Positions 42,919 to 54,554 of a stretch of DNA of 64,000 nt are shown in pieces (positions within the stretch are counted from its first letter, which is position 1; each line of letters begins with the position of its first letter). Below the pieces are notes generated by a model. The model did no database searches and was not told the origin of the DNA. It saw only the letters and a program-made list of their open reading frames with translations. This DNA is from Colocasia esculenta (taxonomy: Eukaryota; Streptophyta; Magnoliopsida; Alismatales; Araceae). A program made the translations under genes and the position numbers. The stretch is from contig CM024763.1 of NCBI GenBank assembly GCA_014218235.1, positions 89,485,909-89,549,908 of the forward strand, given 5' to 3'.

Positions 42919-44807
42919 TGATGCCAAATTTTGGCAACAACCCTTGTTGAACCACTCTTATATTTTATCCATTATTTTGGTGATAAAAAAACTCATGATT
43001 AACTTAAATATCATAAATATATTTAATATTATGCTTCCCTCATAAATATAATAAATTATGGCACTATTGTTTCATGATTTGCACTGGAAAGCCCAATCGA
43101 TTACTGTTCAATGCATATCAATTACTATACAAACACATCAATTGTATGAACATCGACTATACTTTCACATCGATTACTGTTTAAGTCAACATTGATTATG
43201 CTTTCACATCGATTACTGTTTAAGTCAACATCAATTATGCTTTCCCATCGATTACTATTTAAGTCAACATCAATTATGCTTTCACATCGATTACGGTTCA
43301 CTTAAACATCGATTATCTTAAAACATTGATTGTCTTAAACGTCGATTACGTTTCACTTGAACTTCGATTATGTTCAAACATCGATTACATACACTGTCAT
43401 CATCGATTACATACATTAGAACATCGACTGCTTCACTTAAACATCGATTGCTCTTCATTTAAATATCGACTACCTTTATGAAACATTGATTGCCTCTATA
43501 TTTCAAACCTTTCAAAATATCTTTGGCACCCAAATAAAAGTTCAAATGTACTTCATATGTTTAACTTAGTATTTCTCTGACTAAAGATCTTTTTGCCTAT
43601 CTTATAGGATCTCTTCCTTTCTGCAACAAAAGAAAAGCACCTACATTCTATTTCTAGCTATCTATAGGAAATATAGACAAAAAGACAAAAAGAGGTATGA
43701 GCCACTTGACAAAAGACTTCATGAGTCTAATCATCTGCCTTGCACTTAATGTCTGCAGGTCTACCTCTACACACAGTCAACATCTTGGACTTGCTACTGG
43801 CATCCTTGGAAGTGCACACCAGGTAGAACATCTTCCTCCATTCCAAGTAGCCAGTAGGCACAAGAAGAAAGCCGTTAGACTCAAAGGAAAGACAATGAAG
43901 AAGAAGATGAACAACGGATCAGGGAGCTCCAACGGCCATCTATCTAAGGATCTATTCAAAGCTGCTCCATAAAAGGGAGAAGCAAAAGAAAAAGAAAAGG
44001 TAGAGCAAACCTGAAGATCATTCAAGGAGTGTACATCAAGTGAGCATCCAACTCCATACACACTCAAGCAAGAAAGGAAGAGAGCTCGAGCCTATTCAAG
44101 CTGAAGCATTCAAGCCATCTTCTTTCTTCCTCATTCTCTCTCTATGTGTCTCTGTGTATTTGAAAGAGAGAGCTGGGGGTTTAGCCTAAGGAGAGTCTTG
44201 TCCTATAAACTCTTTCCTTCTTAGGCTTGGTCTCAGATCAAGCATTTCATTATTTATCTAGAGCTTGATCTAGGAGCTTCATGTTCTTGATTTTGTGTTC
44301 AGAAGTGTTCCTCTTCTGTTGGAAGATAAGGTTTGCTATGCAAGTGTTCCCCTTGATTAGAAGGGAAGACCAGCTTGCGCCTGGTGGTGACCATCTGGGG
44401 TCTGTACTAATGTTCCCCTTGATTAGAAGGGAAGACATGCTAGGGTGTGTAGCAGTGAGTTGCTTCTGAGCTCGTAAAAGAAGCACCTGGTTGAGGTGAA
44501 ATAGTGGGCTGTCTTCTTACCCGGGAAAGAGAAGAAGACCAGCAGGGGCTGGGTGTTGTATGTCCTAAAGGGGGACTGTACCCTTGGTTAGTGAAATCCC
44601 AAGAGTTTGCTTGGGGACTAGACGTAGGACTTTCATTTGGAAGAGCCGAACCATGATAACTCTCTGTGTTCCTTGTGTGCTTGCTTCCGTGCCTTTAATT
44701 TCCTTGCACACGCTTATTTAGACTAACCAAACATTTTCAAGTGGTGATTTTTGTTTCAGTTTTTCAGATTACCTATTCACCCCCCCAAGGTTAGTCTTGT
44801 GCCGCCA
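42919..44807 (+). repeat. Solo LTR K, copia-like (about 1.9 kb)
   Basis: Starts TGATGCCAAATTTTGGCAACAA and ends near CACCCCCCCAAGG...GCCGCCA, a style known from SIRE/Maximus copia LTRs. It interrupts the hAT relic just at an intron-exon border (TTACAG|TTCAAAATT on the - strand). I could not find a clean 5-bp duplication. Contains the ATCGATTA array (43093-43490) and a 26-bp direct repeat at 44346 and 44411. No gene is seen. Confidence 0.6.
43093..43490 (+). repeat. ATCGATTA tandem array
   Basis: Units of about 19-20 bp (CACATCGATTAC plus spacer) in a 39-bp higher-order repeat, near-perfect for three copies at about 43167-43285 and degenerate on both sides. Lies inside solo LTR K. Confidence 0.8.
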
Positions 44808-45482
44808 ACTGTAAGTGGGACAACGACCCTACCTAGCTACCATCTCGGTCTTTTACTCTATAAAGAGTCTTCAATTCGAGTTTGCTTTCCATGCTCCCTC
44901 TGAAAGGCATGAGGGTCAATATCCTACACATCTAGACCCATGTTTCTCTTCCTTTGGGGTAAGGAAGAGGTTGAATGCCGAGGAGGATTAGTGTAATAGC
45001 GATGAAGGCCTTGCCCTCTAGAAGGTTGTGAGGTTGAGACACCTTCATCGTGAACATATGCTTCTGAGTTACCCCTCGCGCATGCCTCATCCCAACTCTC
45101 ACGTAGAGCCCGCTACAAGTCTTTCTTGAATGGATCTCAAACTATGACATAGACATCAAAGGCCTGGGACTGGAGCTGCTGTTCTGGGGGGGGATCCTCC
45201 TTCCTCATCTTCTAATGTAACCTAACTTTGCATCCTCTTCTCTGCCCTACCCTGTCTCAAATGTTGTGTCATCGTAATTTTGACATTATATGACACGCTC
45301 GGACAACTGATAACTTTACTATATCCTGCACCCTTGCCTCCTACCAAGTGTTTCTTTGAACGGGAGACACCTCCCCTACAAAACTGTATAAAACAATAAT
45401 TGGATTGAAACCAATGTATGCTCCCCTAAAGCATTCTCTCATGTTGCCACATAATATCATCACTTTGTCCTCGTGGAGGCAT

Positions 45483-46440
45483 CTATAATGTTATAATGAT
45501 CACAGAGAATAATACCACTAATATGCATCAACAAGTTGACATAAATATAAACCCTCAAAATTAAACACAATATTCATGCAATAAGCACTAAAAATAGTGC
45601 ATGACATTGTAGTCTCTCTTATTTCCATATCATCACACATTCACTTTACCAAAAATATATTAAATAATATCATAATTGTTAATCACTAATTAATGAACAT
45701 TAATGAAGATGCATTCTCATGCACTTAAATTATCACTCTATGCTCTTACAATGTTTCTACACCAAAATAAACATGCTATCATAAACCAAAAAAATAAAAA
45801 ATATATATTTAAATATTCAAATTTGTTCATTAAGAACCCTAAATCATCCCTTAAGTGGTATGGAGCTTTATATTTTCTTCTTGCAAATGACTACTAAAGA
45901 TTTATATTGAAGTTTCCAACCTAAATCTTGCTTCCAAATGTTAAGAAAATGAAAAACTAAAAGTAGATCTAAGGTTAACACATACCTTGAAAATGGAGAC
46001 TTCTCTTCAAAAAATCTTTAATCTTGAGTTGGGAAGGGAGGAGGTGCACTCTTTTAATCCTAAATCTGAAAAAAGAAAACAAAAATAAAACAAATGACAA
46101 GAAGATAGTGAGGGGGAAGAAGGGAGGAAGAAGAGAGGAGGAAGAACAATTGCCTGTGTGCAAGAGTCTCAAGTTGGGGGGCTTGGGGTGGGTTAGGGAA
46201 AGTGGGGCAAAAAGGGAAGGGATTCTTAAGTGGGATCCGACCGGACCGAGCAGTCTGGTAAAATCCGTAGCTAGTCCGAGCCCGACCGCACAAGAGTGCG
46301 GCGGGTCACCCTGCCAGGGTGACTCGATCACAAGAGCCTTGACACAGTGTGATCTTGTCCTGCCACCTTGGTACGCGGCGGTACAGCGAACCATGGTTCC
46401 ATGACCATCACCAACCCTGATTATGAGAAATTGTTGTTAT
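45483..46440. other. Region upstream of the hAT relic
   Basis: AT-rich to 46000, then purine-rich AGGAAG tracts (46080-46150) and a GC-rich stretch to 46400. On the - strand TTTTCAAG|GTATGT near 45985 could be the donor of a 5' untranslated exon of the hAT gene. No protein domain is recognisable. Confidence 0.45.
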
Positions 46441-47093
46441 TATTAAGGGAATATATATCCACGGATACCCTTTGCCTAGCTAACCTTCCTTTGGAGTTTG
46501 ATTCATATAATGAAATTATCAATGTGAGAGTGTGAGGTAGAATCATCTTTCTTAAAGTTCTTTATCAGAGAAACATCCCAAGACTAAATTGTCTATCTTC
46601 TCAAATAGTATTATTTATCAAACATACTCCTTCTATATACTCCCCCATTCCGTAGCCCTGAAGGTCTATGGTTCATGCTTCATTGTCCTATATGGAACCC
46701 TTTGGAGGAGAATGGTAGACAACTGTCTTGGTACATAGAGTTCATGGGAATGGTCGTTATTCGTTACAAGAGGACGGCCTTCAACATAAGGTGACAAGAA
46801 GCAAGGTGCTAAGAGAGAAGAGGGAAGGACGCACAAAGGTGGACCGACACATTTTTTTATGAACATAAGATAATGATAAAAAAATCTACGTTAAATAAGA
46901 AATTTGACTTCAAGTTTATTGAATGTTAAACTTACATTATTCTTTTTTCTCTTTCCACTTGGAAAGGAAAAAGAAGTACTTTATCATTGTGGAGTAAGGC
47001 TTTTTATATAGAGAGTACATATAGGGAGGTCTCTTTTTCTACAATCCATATAGGATAAATCACCTAACATTCACCCTTAAGCTAGAGCATATG
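46441..47093. other. Unassigned sequence between hAT relic and element D
   Basis: Moderately AT-rich, with no recognisable gene, repeat or RNA. It is the flank into which element D inserted (left flank atatg). Confidence 0.5.
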
Positions 47094-49431
47094 TGTAAGA
47101 CCCGGCCCCCTTGGGCCCTTTGGCCCCATCCTCAGGGTCGCGACAGGCGCTCTGGTCGCGACATGGTCGTGCCAGAGTGACCTGCCGCGACTGGCTTGGT
47201 GACGCGCCGCACCAGGCCGTCACGTTCTTGTCGCGACGGGGGTGGCCGTCGCGTCCTTGTGGCGGTGTCTGATGGCGTCGCAACTGCTTTTCTGACAGAC
47301 GTGACCGTTGTTCTGTTCGTCAGAACGATCATGTTGAGTGGCAGGTGTGTACAGCATTGACGCGACCTGGTCAGCCGTCGTGTTTGCTTTTCCCGGTCTT
47401 CGAGGTTTGACTGCTCTTGGGGTCGCACCGGGGGTGGCCGTCGAGGCGTCGCGACACTAGTGTTGTCGCGCCGGGCCAACCCGTCACATTTTGGGGACCG
47501 TCAGTTTAAAACCGAAGGCACGCCCCACTCTCCCCCTCTCACCCTCTCTCTTCTCAGTCTTCCCTTTTCTCCCCCTCTCGAGCTCCCTTGCTGTTTCTCG
47601 CCCGTTTTTCATGCTCGTGGTGCTCGTGCTAAGGTGGTGGCGTCCCATTCGTGCAGGGGACGTGGTCGTGGTTCTTAGAGCGAGGAGGAGGTGGTCATTC
47701 CTACGTGAAGGCCCCAACGGGTCGGCTCTTCTTGTGGAGGTAGGGACCCTTGATCCTCTCGCCCGAAGCATGCTCCCCTCCCTCTAGAGACGGTGTTTCC
47801 TCGTGGTTTGGGTTGTGGGAGTGTGAAGATCATGCTCGTGCTTGAGTGAGGTTTCCATCAACCGTAGATTCTTGTGAATCCATGTTTGTGGGGTTTTAAG
47901 GGTGCTTGAGTGATTTACAGCTTTCATACATGTTGAACGTGCTCCCCTCCCCCCTTGTGGAATGTGTATATCGTGTTTTTGGGGTGGTTCTCGAGAGGAC
48001 TACTCCGGAACTCCTCTCGGCTGAAGACGCGACCACTATAGAGGTTGCGATCTTGTCGCGATGGCCTAGTCGGTCGCGACATGATTGTGGTGCTCTTGGG
48101 TGTCGCGACCTGGTCGCGTCGGCTTGGGCCACCGCGATAATGTCGCGGCAGGGTAGGGCGTCACCAAAAGGTCGCGACGGCCCGATGCATCATGACTACA
48201 TCCTAGAGACAGGTTATGGTCTTGCGAAGTATCGTGCTTTGTTAAGCCTTCGCTGTTTCCGCTCCTTTTATTGTACCCGTGGCACCTGTGCTAGTTTCCT
48301 AGTATGGTCCTACACTAGTCGTCGCCCGGTGCTTGGCACTTGAGGGCTTGTCCCGTAGAGAGGTTGTTACCGTTGCTTGGGACCCCCGTCCTTGGGAGCC
48401 TGTTGAGGGACTACTCTGGACTACGAGTGTGCTCGAGTTGGCAATCGAGTAGGCGGACTCTGGGGCAGAAGGGAAAATGGTGGTTAGGACAACAATGTTG
48501 AGTCGTTTGCAGAGCTCTCATAGTTGGTCTGGGATGCCGAGGTCGTTTTGAGGAGTTCTTCTCGACGCAGTCTAGCTAGTCCTTTTCTCACTGCCTCGCT
48601 CTTTGCGGCCCCGGAACCCCTTAGGGAGGCCAGGCGTGGGACCGTAGTCCGGCCAGACTACGACGGTTACTATTGTGTACTTTGTGTCCTACCTCTCTCT
48701 GACGAGACGTGAGGGTTAGGACCTGGGTCGAGGATAAGACGTCGGTGGACGCACCTGACCAATTGACTAGTGGTAGTGTTTTCCGTAGCTAGTGTTCCTT
48801 GTCCAGACGGAGTTTTCTCTATCTGTGTTTGCTAGCCATGTGGTGGTCACGACGAGCAGTAGTACAAAGTTTTCGACCGTGTTGTACTTTTCGTACTGCT
48901 ATTAGTTGTAGCTTTACTTCGGCACGTTCTTTCGTAGGTAGAAGATATAACTATTATTATTTATTTGATATATATATTCTTCTGCCTGTTAGAGCCAGTA
49001 GGAGATTGGTAGTCCCCACTGAGCTTCTATTGTGAGGCTCATCCCTTTCTTTTCTAGGTGAGACTTCTCAGCAGCGGCAGGGCGCGCACCGGGCGGATGA
49101 GACGGGGTGGTAGTGGAGGTCCCCGTAGCTAGCAGTGTTTCCCCCTCTCAGTGTACGTCACCCTTGGGGTATGCCCCAAGGGACTTGTTATCCCCTGTCT
49201 TTACTTGTACTAGTGTGTGTGTTGGGACTGTACTTAGAGCGGTACACAACGGTCTCGCTCTTCTTTCTGTTTTCACATATGTACTTCTAGTTTAGCAGTT
49301 GACGTTTACTTCAGTTACATATCCTTTTAGATTCATATTATAGCCCTTTCGGGTCTCCGGATCCGTGGGTGGCGACCGTAAAAATTGGGTCCTCGGCGTG
49401 GGCCGAGGGTCGATTTCTCTGGGTCATTATA
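47094..49431 (+). repeat. Element D 5' LTR (2338 bp)
   Basis: Starts TGTAAGACCCGGCC and ends GGGTCATTATA before GTTGGTATCAGAG. CG-dense segments with GTCGCGAC repeats are at 47130-47480 and 48040-48185. TTTAAAACC near 47506 is TATA-like and GTGGAG|GTAGGG at 47749 is a possible splice donor. Several short open frames lack domains. Confidence 0.88.
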
Positions 49432-49433
49432 GT

Positions 49434-49445
49434 TGGTATCAGAGA
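49434..49445 (+). other. Element D primer-binding site
   Basis: TGGTATCAGAGA, 11 of 12 matches to the tRNA-iMet type site, 2 nt after the LTR. Confidence 0.85.
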
Positions 49446-49569
49446 GAGAGTGTGACAGTACTTGTAAAGGATCTAAACTGCAACGGGAAGTCCCAACAGT
49501 AATACAAGTACACTGCTAGCCACTCGAGTTAGTATTGTTAACCTTGTTGGTTGTGTGCCGTGTAGTCAT

Positions 49570-51073
49570 ATGGCTCCGCGCAGGCATAGGCAGGCCAGAG
49601 AGCTGATTGAGCAGCAGGATGAGTTGGATATGCCTGTGCAGGGGCAGGTCCAGGAGGAGGTGTCAGCAGAGGAGTCAGTGGCACAACCTCAGGGAGCAGC
49701 GGCAGGTGGGCAGCAGCAGGAGGAGTACCAACCTCAGCCGCAGCAGTATGTAGACTTGTTCCCCTTGGCAGAGCAGTTCTTCAGGAACTTGTACCAGGGA
49801 GCGTGGCAGCCCGGGCAGGCAGTAGCAGGAGGTCAGCCTATGGTACCTCCCCCAGCAGTACCGGAGCAGCAGGCGGATCGAGAGGTGGAGCAGCCAGCAG
49901 TTCAGTAGGCGTCGGGTACCGGGAGCACCCGAGCCAGTCGAAGGAGGACGGCTGTCACTGAGGACAAGATCGCCCTCTTGGAGAGGCTCTTGCATCTCTG
50001 GCCACCGATGTTCTTCGGTGAGTATGATCTAGATAAGGCAGAGAGTTGGATGCACGAGTTGGAGCGCACGTTCGAGACCATGGACTGTGCCGAGGAGGAC
50101 CAGGTCAGACTGGTGGTGTATCAGCTCAAGGGAGCAGCCCATGAGTGGTGGAGAGTTCAGCGGCAGACTCACTTCCTGGAACAGCATTTGAATCAGATCT
50201 CTTGGCAGCGGTTTTTGGAGATCTTTCACGGCGAGTACTTCCTCGACTACGCTCGATGTGAGAGACGAGACCAGTTCCACGAGTTGGTGCAGGGCGATCT
50301 CACAGTTACTCAGTACCACCAGAGATTCATCCTGTTGTCGAGGCATGTTCCTCATGTTGCAGGCAGTGAGCAAGCTTGTGCAGAGAGGTTCATTGCTGGA
50401 TTGAGGCCAGACTTGAGGTGGGGCATGATAGCTCACATGTGTACCACCTTAGGAGAGGCAGTGTCTAAGGCCACTGCCTTGAGAGAGAGACCTGGCAGCC
50501 CCAGTAGCAGCAGTAGCAGCAGCAGCAAAGCTACAGGGAGGAGCCTCTTCCAGGTCCTCGCCATACCAACATCCCGCAGAGAGTCGCGGTAGCGCGACTT
50601 CTTCTTCTTCAGGCTCAGGCAATTCCGGCAGTTCTGGGATCCACTCGAAGTTCAGACAGTTGTCTACTCGTGGAGTGGACAGAGCCAGCAACAGAGGCGT
50701 CAGTCGAGGTTAGCAGAGCAGTCAGTCCAGCAGGAGCTAAGCAGGGCAGGCAGGAGGCAGTCTGCTACACTTGTGGCTTTCCGGGCCACTTCAGGAGGGA
50801 TTGCCCGATGGGCAAGTCCAACAGATGCAGCAGCCAGTGCAGTATGTGCAGCAGCTACCGTAGTACCAGTTCCCTCCCCAGCAGCAGGTACCTCGTCAGC
50901 AGAAGCAGGGGCAGTACCATTTGCAGCCTCAACAGTTTAAGCAACATCAGCAGCCTCAGTAGTACCAGCCGTACCAGCCATACCAGTAGCAGCAGCAGTT
51001 TCCTCAGCACCAACAGCCGCTGCGGTAGTAGCAGCCCCAGCAGGCGTCGCAGCGTGGGTGTGGTCGTGGTCGT
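49570..51073 (+). pseudogene. gag: Element D gag, amber-riddled, intronless
   Basis: The ATG at 49570 (MAPRRHRQARELIEQQ) is preferred over an upstream in-frame GTG; an acceptor-like GTGTAG lies 4 nt before it. A glutamine-rich N-terminus leads to an amber at 49906. The frame then runs to the Gag core: WPPMFFGEYDLDKAESW, QLKGAAHEWW without the intron found in A, and GEYFLDYARCERRDQF. A frameshift lies near 50500-50592, then the zinc knuckle CYTCGFPGHFRRDC near 50762-50803. A Q-rich stretch at 50830-51050 has many CAG codons changed to TAG. Confidence 0.88.
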
Positions 51074-52471
51074 GTGATGGCTCTTACCAGGGAGCAGGCT
51101 GAGGCATCGAACCTGGTTATAGGTACCTTTCCTATCCTTGGTAGAGCTGATCATGTTTTGGTTGACCCCGGTGCTTCTCTCTGTTTTGCTTCCGAGGAGT
51201 TTTACGGGTCTCTGGTTCATCACATACCTGAGAGGCAGTGTGACGTGATGGTCGATCTCTCGTCCCGTGATTACATGCGTTCTTTCGGTTACCTGGAGGG
51301 CGTCACAGTTGAGGTTGAAGGACACCAGTTGCCGGCCAGGTTGTACATGTTGTAGCTTCGTGACTTTGACATCATCCTAGGCATGGACTAGTTGGAGGCT
51401 CACTCAACTGTGGTTGACTGTCAGCAGAAGACTGTTCGGTTTGAGATACCTGGAGCGCCCGTTCTCTACTTCCGAGGTATCCGGTCTACTCTTCGACCCT
51501 TTATTTCCTTCTGTAGAGCTCATTGTTTGATCCGTGATGGCTGTGTAGCATACCTTGCTTCTGTTTGTTCCTTGGAGCCTAGCGGATCGTCAATTTTTGA
51601 TGTGCCTGTTGTTTGTGAGTTCTCTGATGTTTTCCCGGAGGATCTACCTGGGTTGCCGCCTGAGTGGGAGGTAGAGTTCTCCATCGAGCTTTTGCCTGGT
51701 ACGATGCCTTTGTCCAAGGCACCTTACCAGATGGCTCCGGCGGAGTTGCGCGAGTTGAAGCGCCAGTTGTAGGAGTTGCTTGAGCTGGGCTTCATTCATC
51801 CGAGTCGTTCACCATGGGGAGTGCCTGTTCTGTTTGTAAGGAAGAAGGATGGTAGTCTGCATTTGTGCATCGATTATCGACAGTTGAACTAGGTCACAGT
51901 GAAGAATAAGTATCCGTTGCCGAGGATCGATGATTTGCTCGACCAGTTGTAGTCAGCTAGGGTGTTCTCGAAGATTGACTTGAGATCTGGTTACTATCAG
52001 TTAAGGATCAGAGAGTCTGATATTGGCTTGACGGCTTTCCGTTCCAGGTATGACCACTTTGAGTTCGTCGTGATGCCGTTTGGGCTGACGAACGCACCTG
52101 CAACATTCATGGATTTGATGCATAGGGTGTTCAGTGAGTACCTAGATCGGTTCGTGGTCATCTTTGTTGATGACATCTTAGTCTACTCGGCTTCTGAGGA
52201 GGAGCACGAGGAGCATCTGAGGATCGTGCTAGAGACCCTGCGGAGTCACCAACTGTACGCCAAGTTCGACAAGTGCGAACTTTGGCTGAGGGAGGTGCAC
52301 TTTCTCGGGCATGTGATCTTAGGTTCTGGTGTGGCAGTGGACCCTGCCAAGGTGGAGGCATTGTTGTCGTGGGAGCAGCCCACATCAGTGTCAGAGGTTC
52401 ATAGCTTTTTGGGTCTGGCAGGTTACTACAGGAGATTCATCAGGATTTTGCCAGGATTGCAGAGTCGTTGA
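51074..52471 (+). pseudogene. pol: Element D protease and reverse transcriptase
   Basis: Protease region has LVDPGASLCFAS where DTG is expected, so the catalytic triad is altered. Ambers fall near 51353 (MLQL expected) and 51390 (GMDWL expected). RT blocks are RKKDGSLHLCIDYR, DLRSGYYQLRI from 51973, MPFGLTNAPATF and FVDDILVYS near 52163, then HFLGHVI and SFLGLAGYYRRFI. Further ambers: 51770 (RQLQ), 51888 (LNQ) and 51950 (DQLQ). A 1-nt loss near 52441 ends this frame at 52471. Confidence 0.9.
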
Positions 52472-53124
52472 CCAGGTTGACGAGGCTGGACATTAGGTTT
52501 GTTTGGTCAGAGGACTGTGAGCGGAGTTTCCAGGAGCTGAAGATGAGGTTGCCTTCAACGCCAGTGTTGGTCTTGCCGTCGGGCAGTGGAGGTTTTATGG
52601 TCTACACCGATGCGTCGAGATCAGGTTTGGGTGTCGTGCTGATGCAACATGGTGGGGTCATTGCCTATCCTTCTTGGCAGCTCAAGAAGCATGAGGAGAA
52701 CTATCCTACCCACGACTTAGAGTTGGCAGTAGTGGTGTTCGCTCTAAAGTTGCGGAGGCACTATCTGTACGGAGAGGCGTTCGAGATCTTCACCGACCAT
52801 CAGAGTTTGCAGTACATTTTCACTCAGAGGGATCTGAACTCAAGGCAGCGCAGATGGATGGAGTAATTGAAGGACTATGACCTAACCCTCTCCTATCACC
52901 CAGGAAGGGCCAACGTCATGGCAGATGCTTTGAGCAGGCGTGTTCGCTTGAGTTCGATGATGGTCAGAGAGTGGAGGCTGTTTGAGGAGCTGTCCCTGAG
53001 AGTGTTCTACCCGTCGAGGCACAGAGACCGAGCAGTGATGACCAACTTGTCAGTTCGTCCGTCAGTGTACCGGCAGGTGTTGCAGGCGCAGCAGGCAGAC
53101 TCAGAGTTGGCAGATATCTTGTAG
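52468..53124 (+). pseudogene. pol: Element D RNase H
   Basis: MVYTDASRSGLGVVLMQ, HDLELAVVVFALK, FTDHQSLQYIFTQRDLN and ADALSRR identify RNase H. A TAA at 52864-52866 splits it (RRWME* then KDYDLTLSYHPG). It ends at TAG 53122-53124. Confidence 0.9.
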
Positions 53125-54034
53125 ATGCCAGATGTTGAGCTGGACGAGGACAGTAGGGTCAGATTCAGAGGCAGGCTATATATTCCCGAGGATGCGTGCC
53201 AGGAGCTTTTGTCAGAGGCTCACAGATCGAGGTACGCTGTTCATCCTAGTTCCACCAAGATGTACCATTGCTTGAGGAGGTTCTTCTAGTGGCCAGGGAT
53301 GAAGAGGGGCGTGGTGGAGTTTGTCTCTAGGTGCCTTACCTGTCAGTAGGTGAAGGCTGAGCATCAGCATCCTGGTGGTGAGCTGCAGTCGTTGCCCATT
53401 CCTGAGTGGAAGTGGGACGACATCACCATGGACTTTGTGGTTGGGTTGCCCCGTACTCCGCAGAGGCATGATGGTATTTGGGTGATCATGGATCGTTTGA
53501 CCAAGGCAGCACATTTTCTTCCAGTCAGGATGTCGTGGTCAGTGGACAGGTTAGCTAGGATGTATGTGGACAGAGTTGTTTCGTTGCACGGAACCCCAGT
53601 TTTGATCGTCTCCAACAGAGATCCGAGGTTCACATCAGGGTTTTAGCGCAGTTTGCAGAGGCTCTTGGCACAGAATTGAGGTTGAGCACAGCGTATCATC
53701 TGCAGTCAGACGGGCAGTCAGAGAGGACGATTCAGACTTTGGAGAATATGCCGAGGGCGTGCTGTTTGGACTGGAGTGGCACCTGGGAGTCACACCTTCT
53801 GATGGTAGAGTTCGTGTACAACAACAATTATCACTCGAGCATCGGAATGGCACCGTACGAGGATTGTATGGTCGCCTGTGCAGGACACTGCTTCACTGGT
53901 TCGAGGTCGGAGAGAGGCAGCTTTTGGGACCAGAGTTGGTGCAGCAGTGTGCAGACACAGTCAGATTGGTCAGGTAGAGACTTCAGGCAGCGCAGAGCAG
54001 ACAGAAGAGCTATGCAGATGTCCGCAAGAGGCCG
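53125..54034 (+). pseudogene. pol: Element D integrase
   Basis: Zinc region with HRSRYAVHPSSTKMYH and SRCLTC, broken by ambers at 53287 (FFW expected) and 53347 (CQQV expected). The core has ITMDFVVGLPRT, RLTKAAHFLPV, SNRDPRFTSGF, an amber near 53644, then SDGQSERTIQT near 53705. Frame changes follow near 53830-53880, and an amber near 53976 falls where relatives have VRQRLQ. Confidence 0.88.
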
Positions 54035-54465
54035 CTACAGTTCAGCGTAGGTGACCTTGTTTTCTTGCGAGTCTCTCCGACTAAGAGTGTTATGAGATTT
54101 GGCAAGAAGGGAAAGCTCAGTCCCAGGTACATTGGGCCTTTCCCTATCACAGAGAGGGTCGACGAGGTGGCCTACAGGTTGAGTCTTCCGGCAGAGCTGG
54201 CAGGTGTGCACAGTGTCTTCCACGTTTCGCAGCTCAGGAGGTACATTGTAGATCCTTCGCACGTGTTGGACTACTCGCAGCTTGAGGTAGCGCAGACTTT
54301 TTAGTGCCAGAGTACCCGGTCAGAGTTGTCAACCGCAGAGTCCAGTAGTTGTGTTGGAGGCAGATTTTGCTGGTAAAGGTCATCTGGGAGAACCGCGTTG
54401 GTGGCGAGGCCACCTGGGAGCATGAGGACGAGATGCGAGAGCAGTTCCCCTATTTGTTTGATTGA
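54035..54465 (+). pseudogene. pol: Element D integrase tail with chromodomain-like end
   Basis: VSPTKSVMRFGKKGKLSPRY and GPFPITERV form the GPY/F module, then HSVFHVSQLRRYI. The end (VRVVNRRV, KVIWENR, EATWEHEDEMREQFPYLF) is the chromodomain-like tail, with one amber near 54346. Stop at 54463-54465. Confidence 0.87.
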
Positions 54466-54538
54466 TTGGTATGTTATCTTTCCCTACACTGCTTTCCGAT
54501 TTGAGACCGAGTTTATTTTAATTTCGAGGACGAAATTT

Positions 54539-54554
54539 CTTAAGGTGGGTGGGA
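54539..54554 (+). other. Element D polypurine tract
   Basis: CTTAAGGTGGGTGGGA directly before the 3' LTR start at 54555. Confidence 0.8.

Larger units (their letters stand above)
41970..45482 (-). pseudogene. hAT-type transposase relic, split by solo LTR K
   Basis: DNA-transposon transposase, read from ATG at 45482. First comes a BED-finger-like start (MPPRGQSDDIMWQHERM, then CRGGVSR-KKHL and CPSVS) with an amber codon. A DPHAFQREHGKQTRIED block lies near 44900. After solo LTR K is removed come FNVANSPCYKPMVQEI (DUF659-like, near 42890) and an intron-like gap. The hAT dimerisation region follows: WWLSYGRSAPTLRDIAIRVL near 42640 and CERNWSTFALIHTKLRNQ to YVHYNMRL, 42590-42450. The tail is acidic (42450-42210). 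Stops, frameshifts and the LTR insertions make it non-functional. Confidence 0.75.

Noticed and set aside
50830..51060. In-frame TAG codons of D as programmed readthrough or reassigned codons
   Set aside because: Too many sites, spread through all domains, at CAG/TGG positions expected from deamination, with additional frameshifts.
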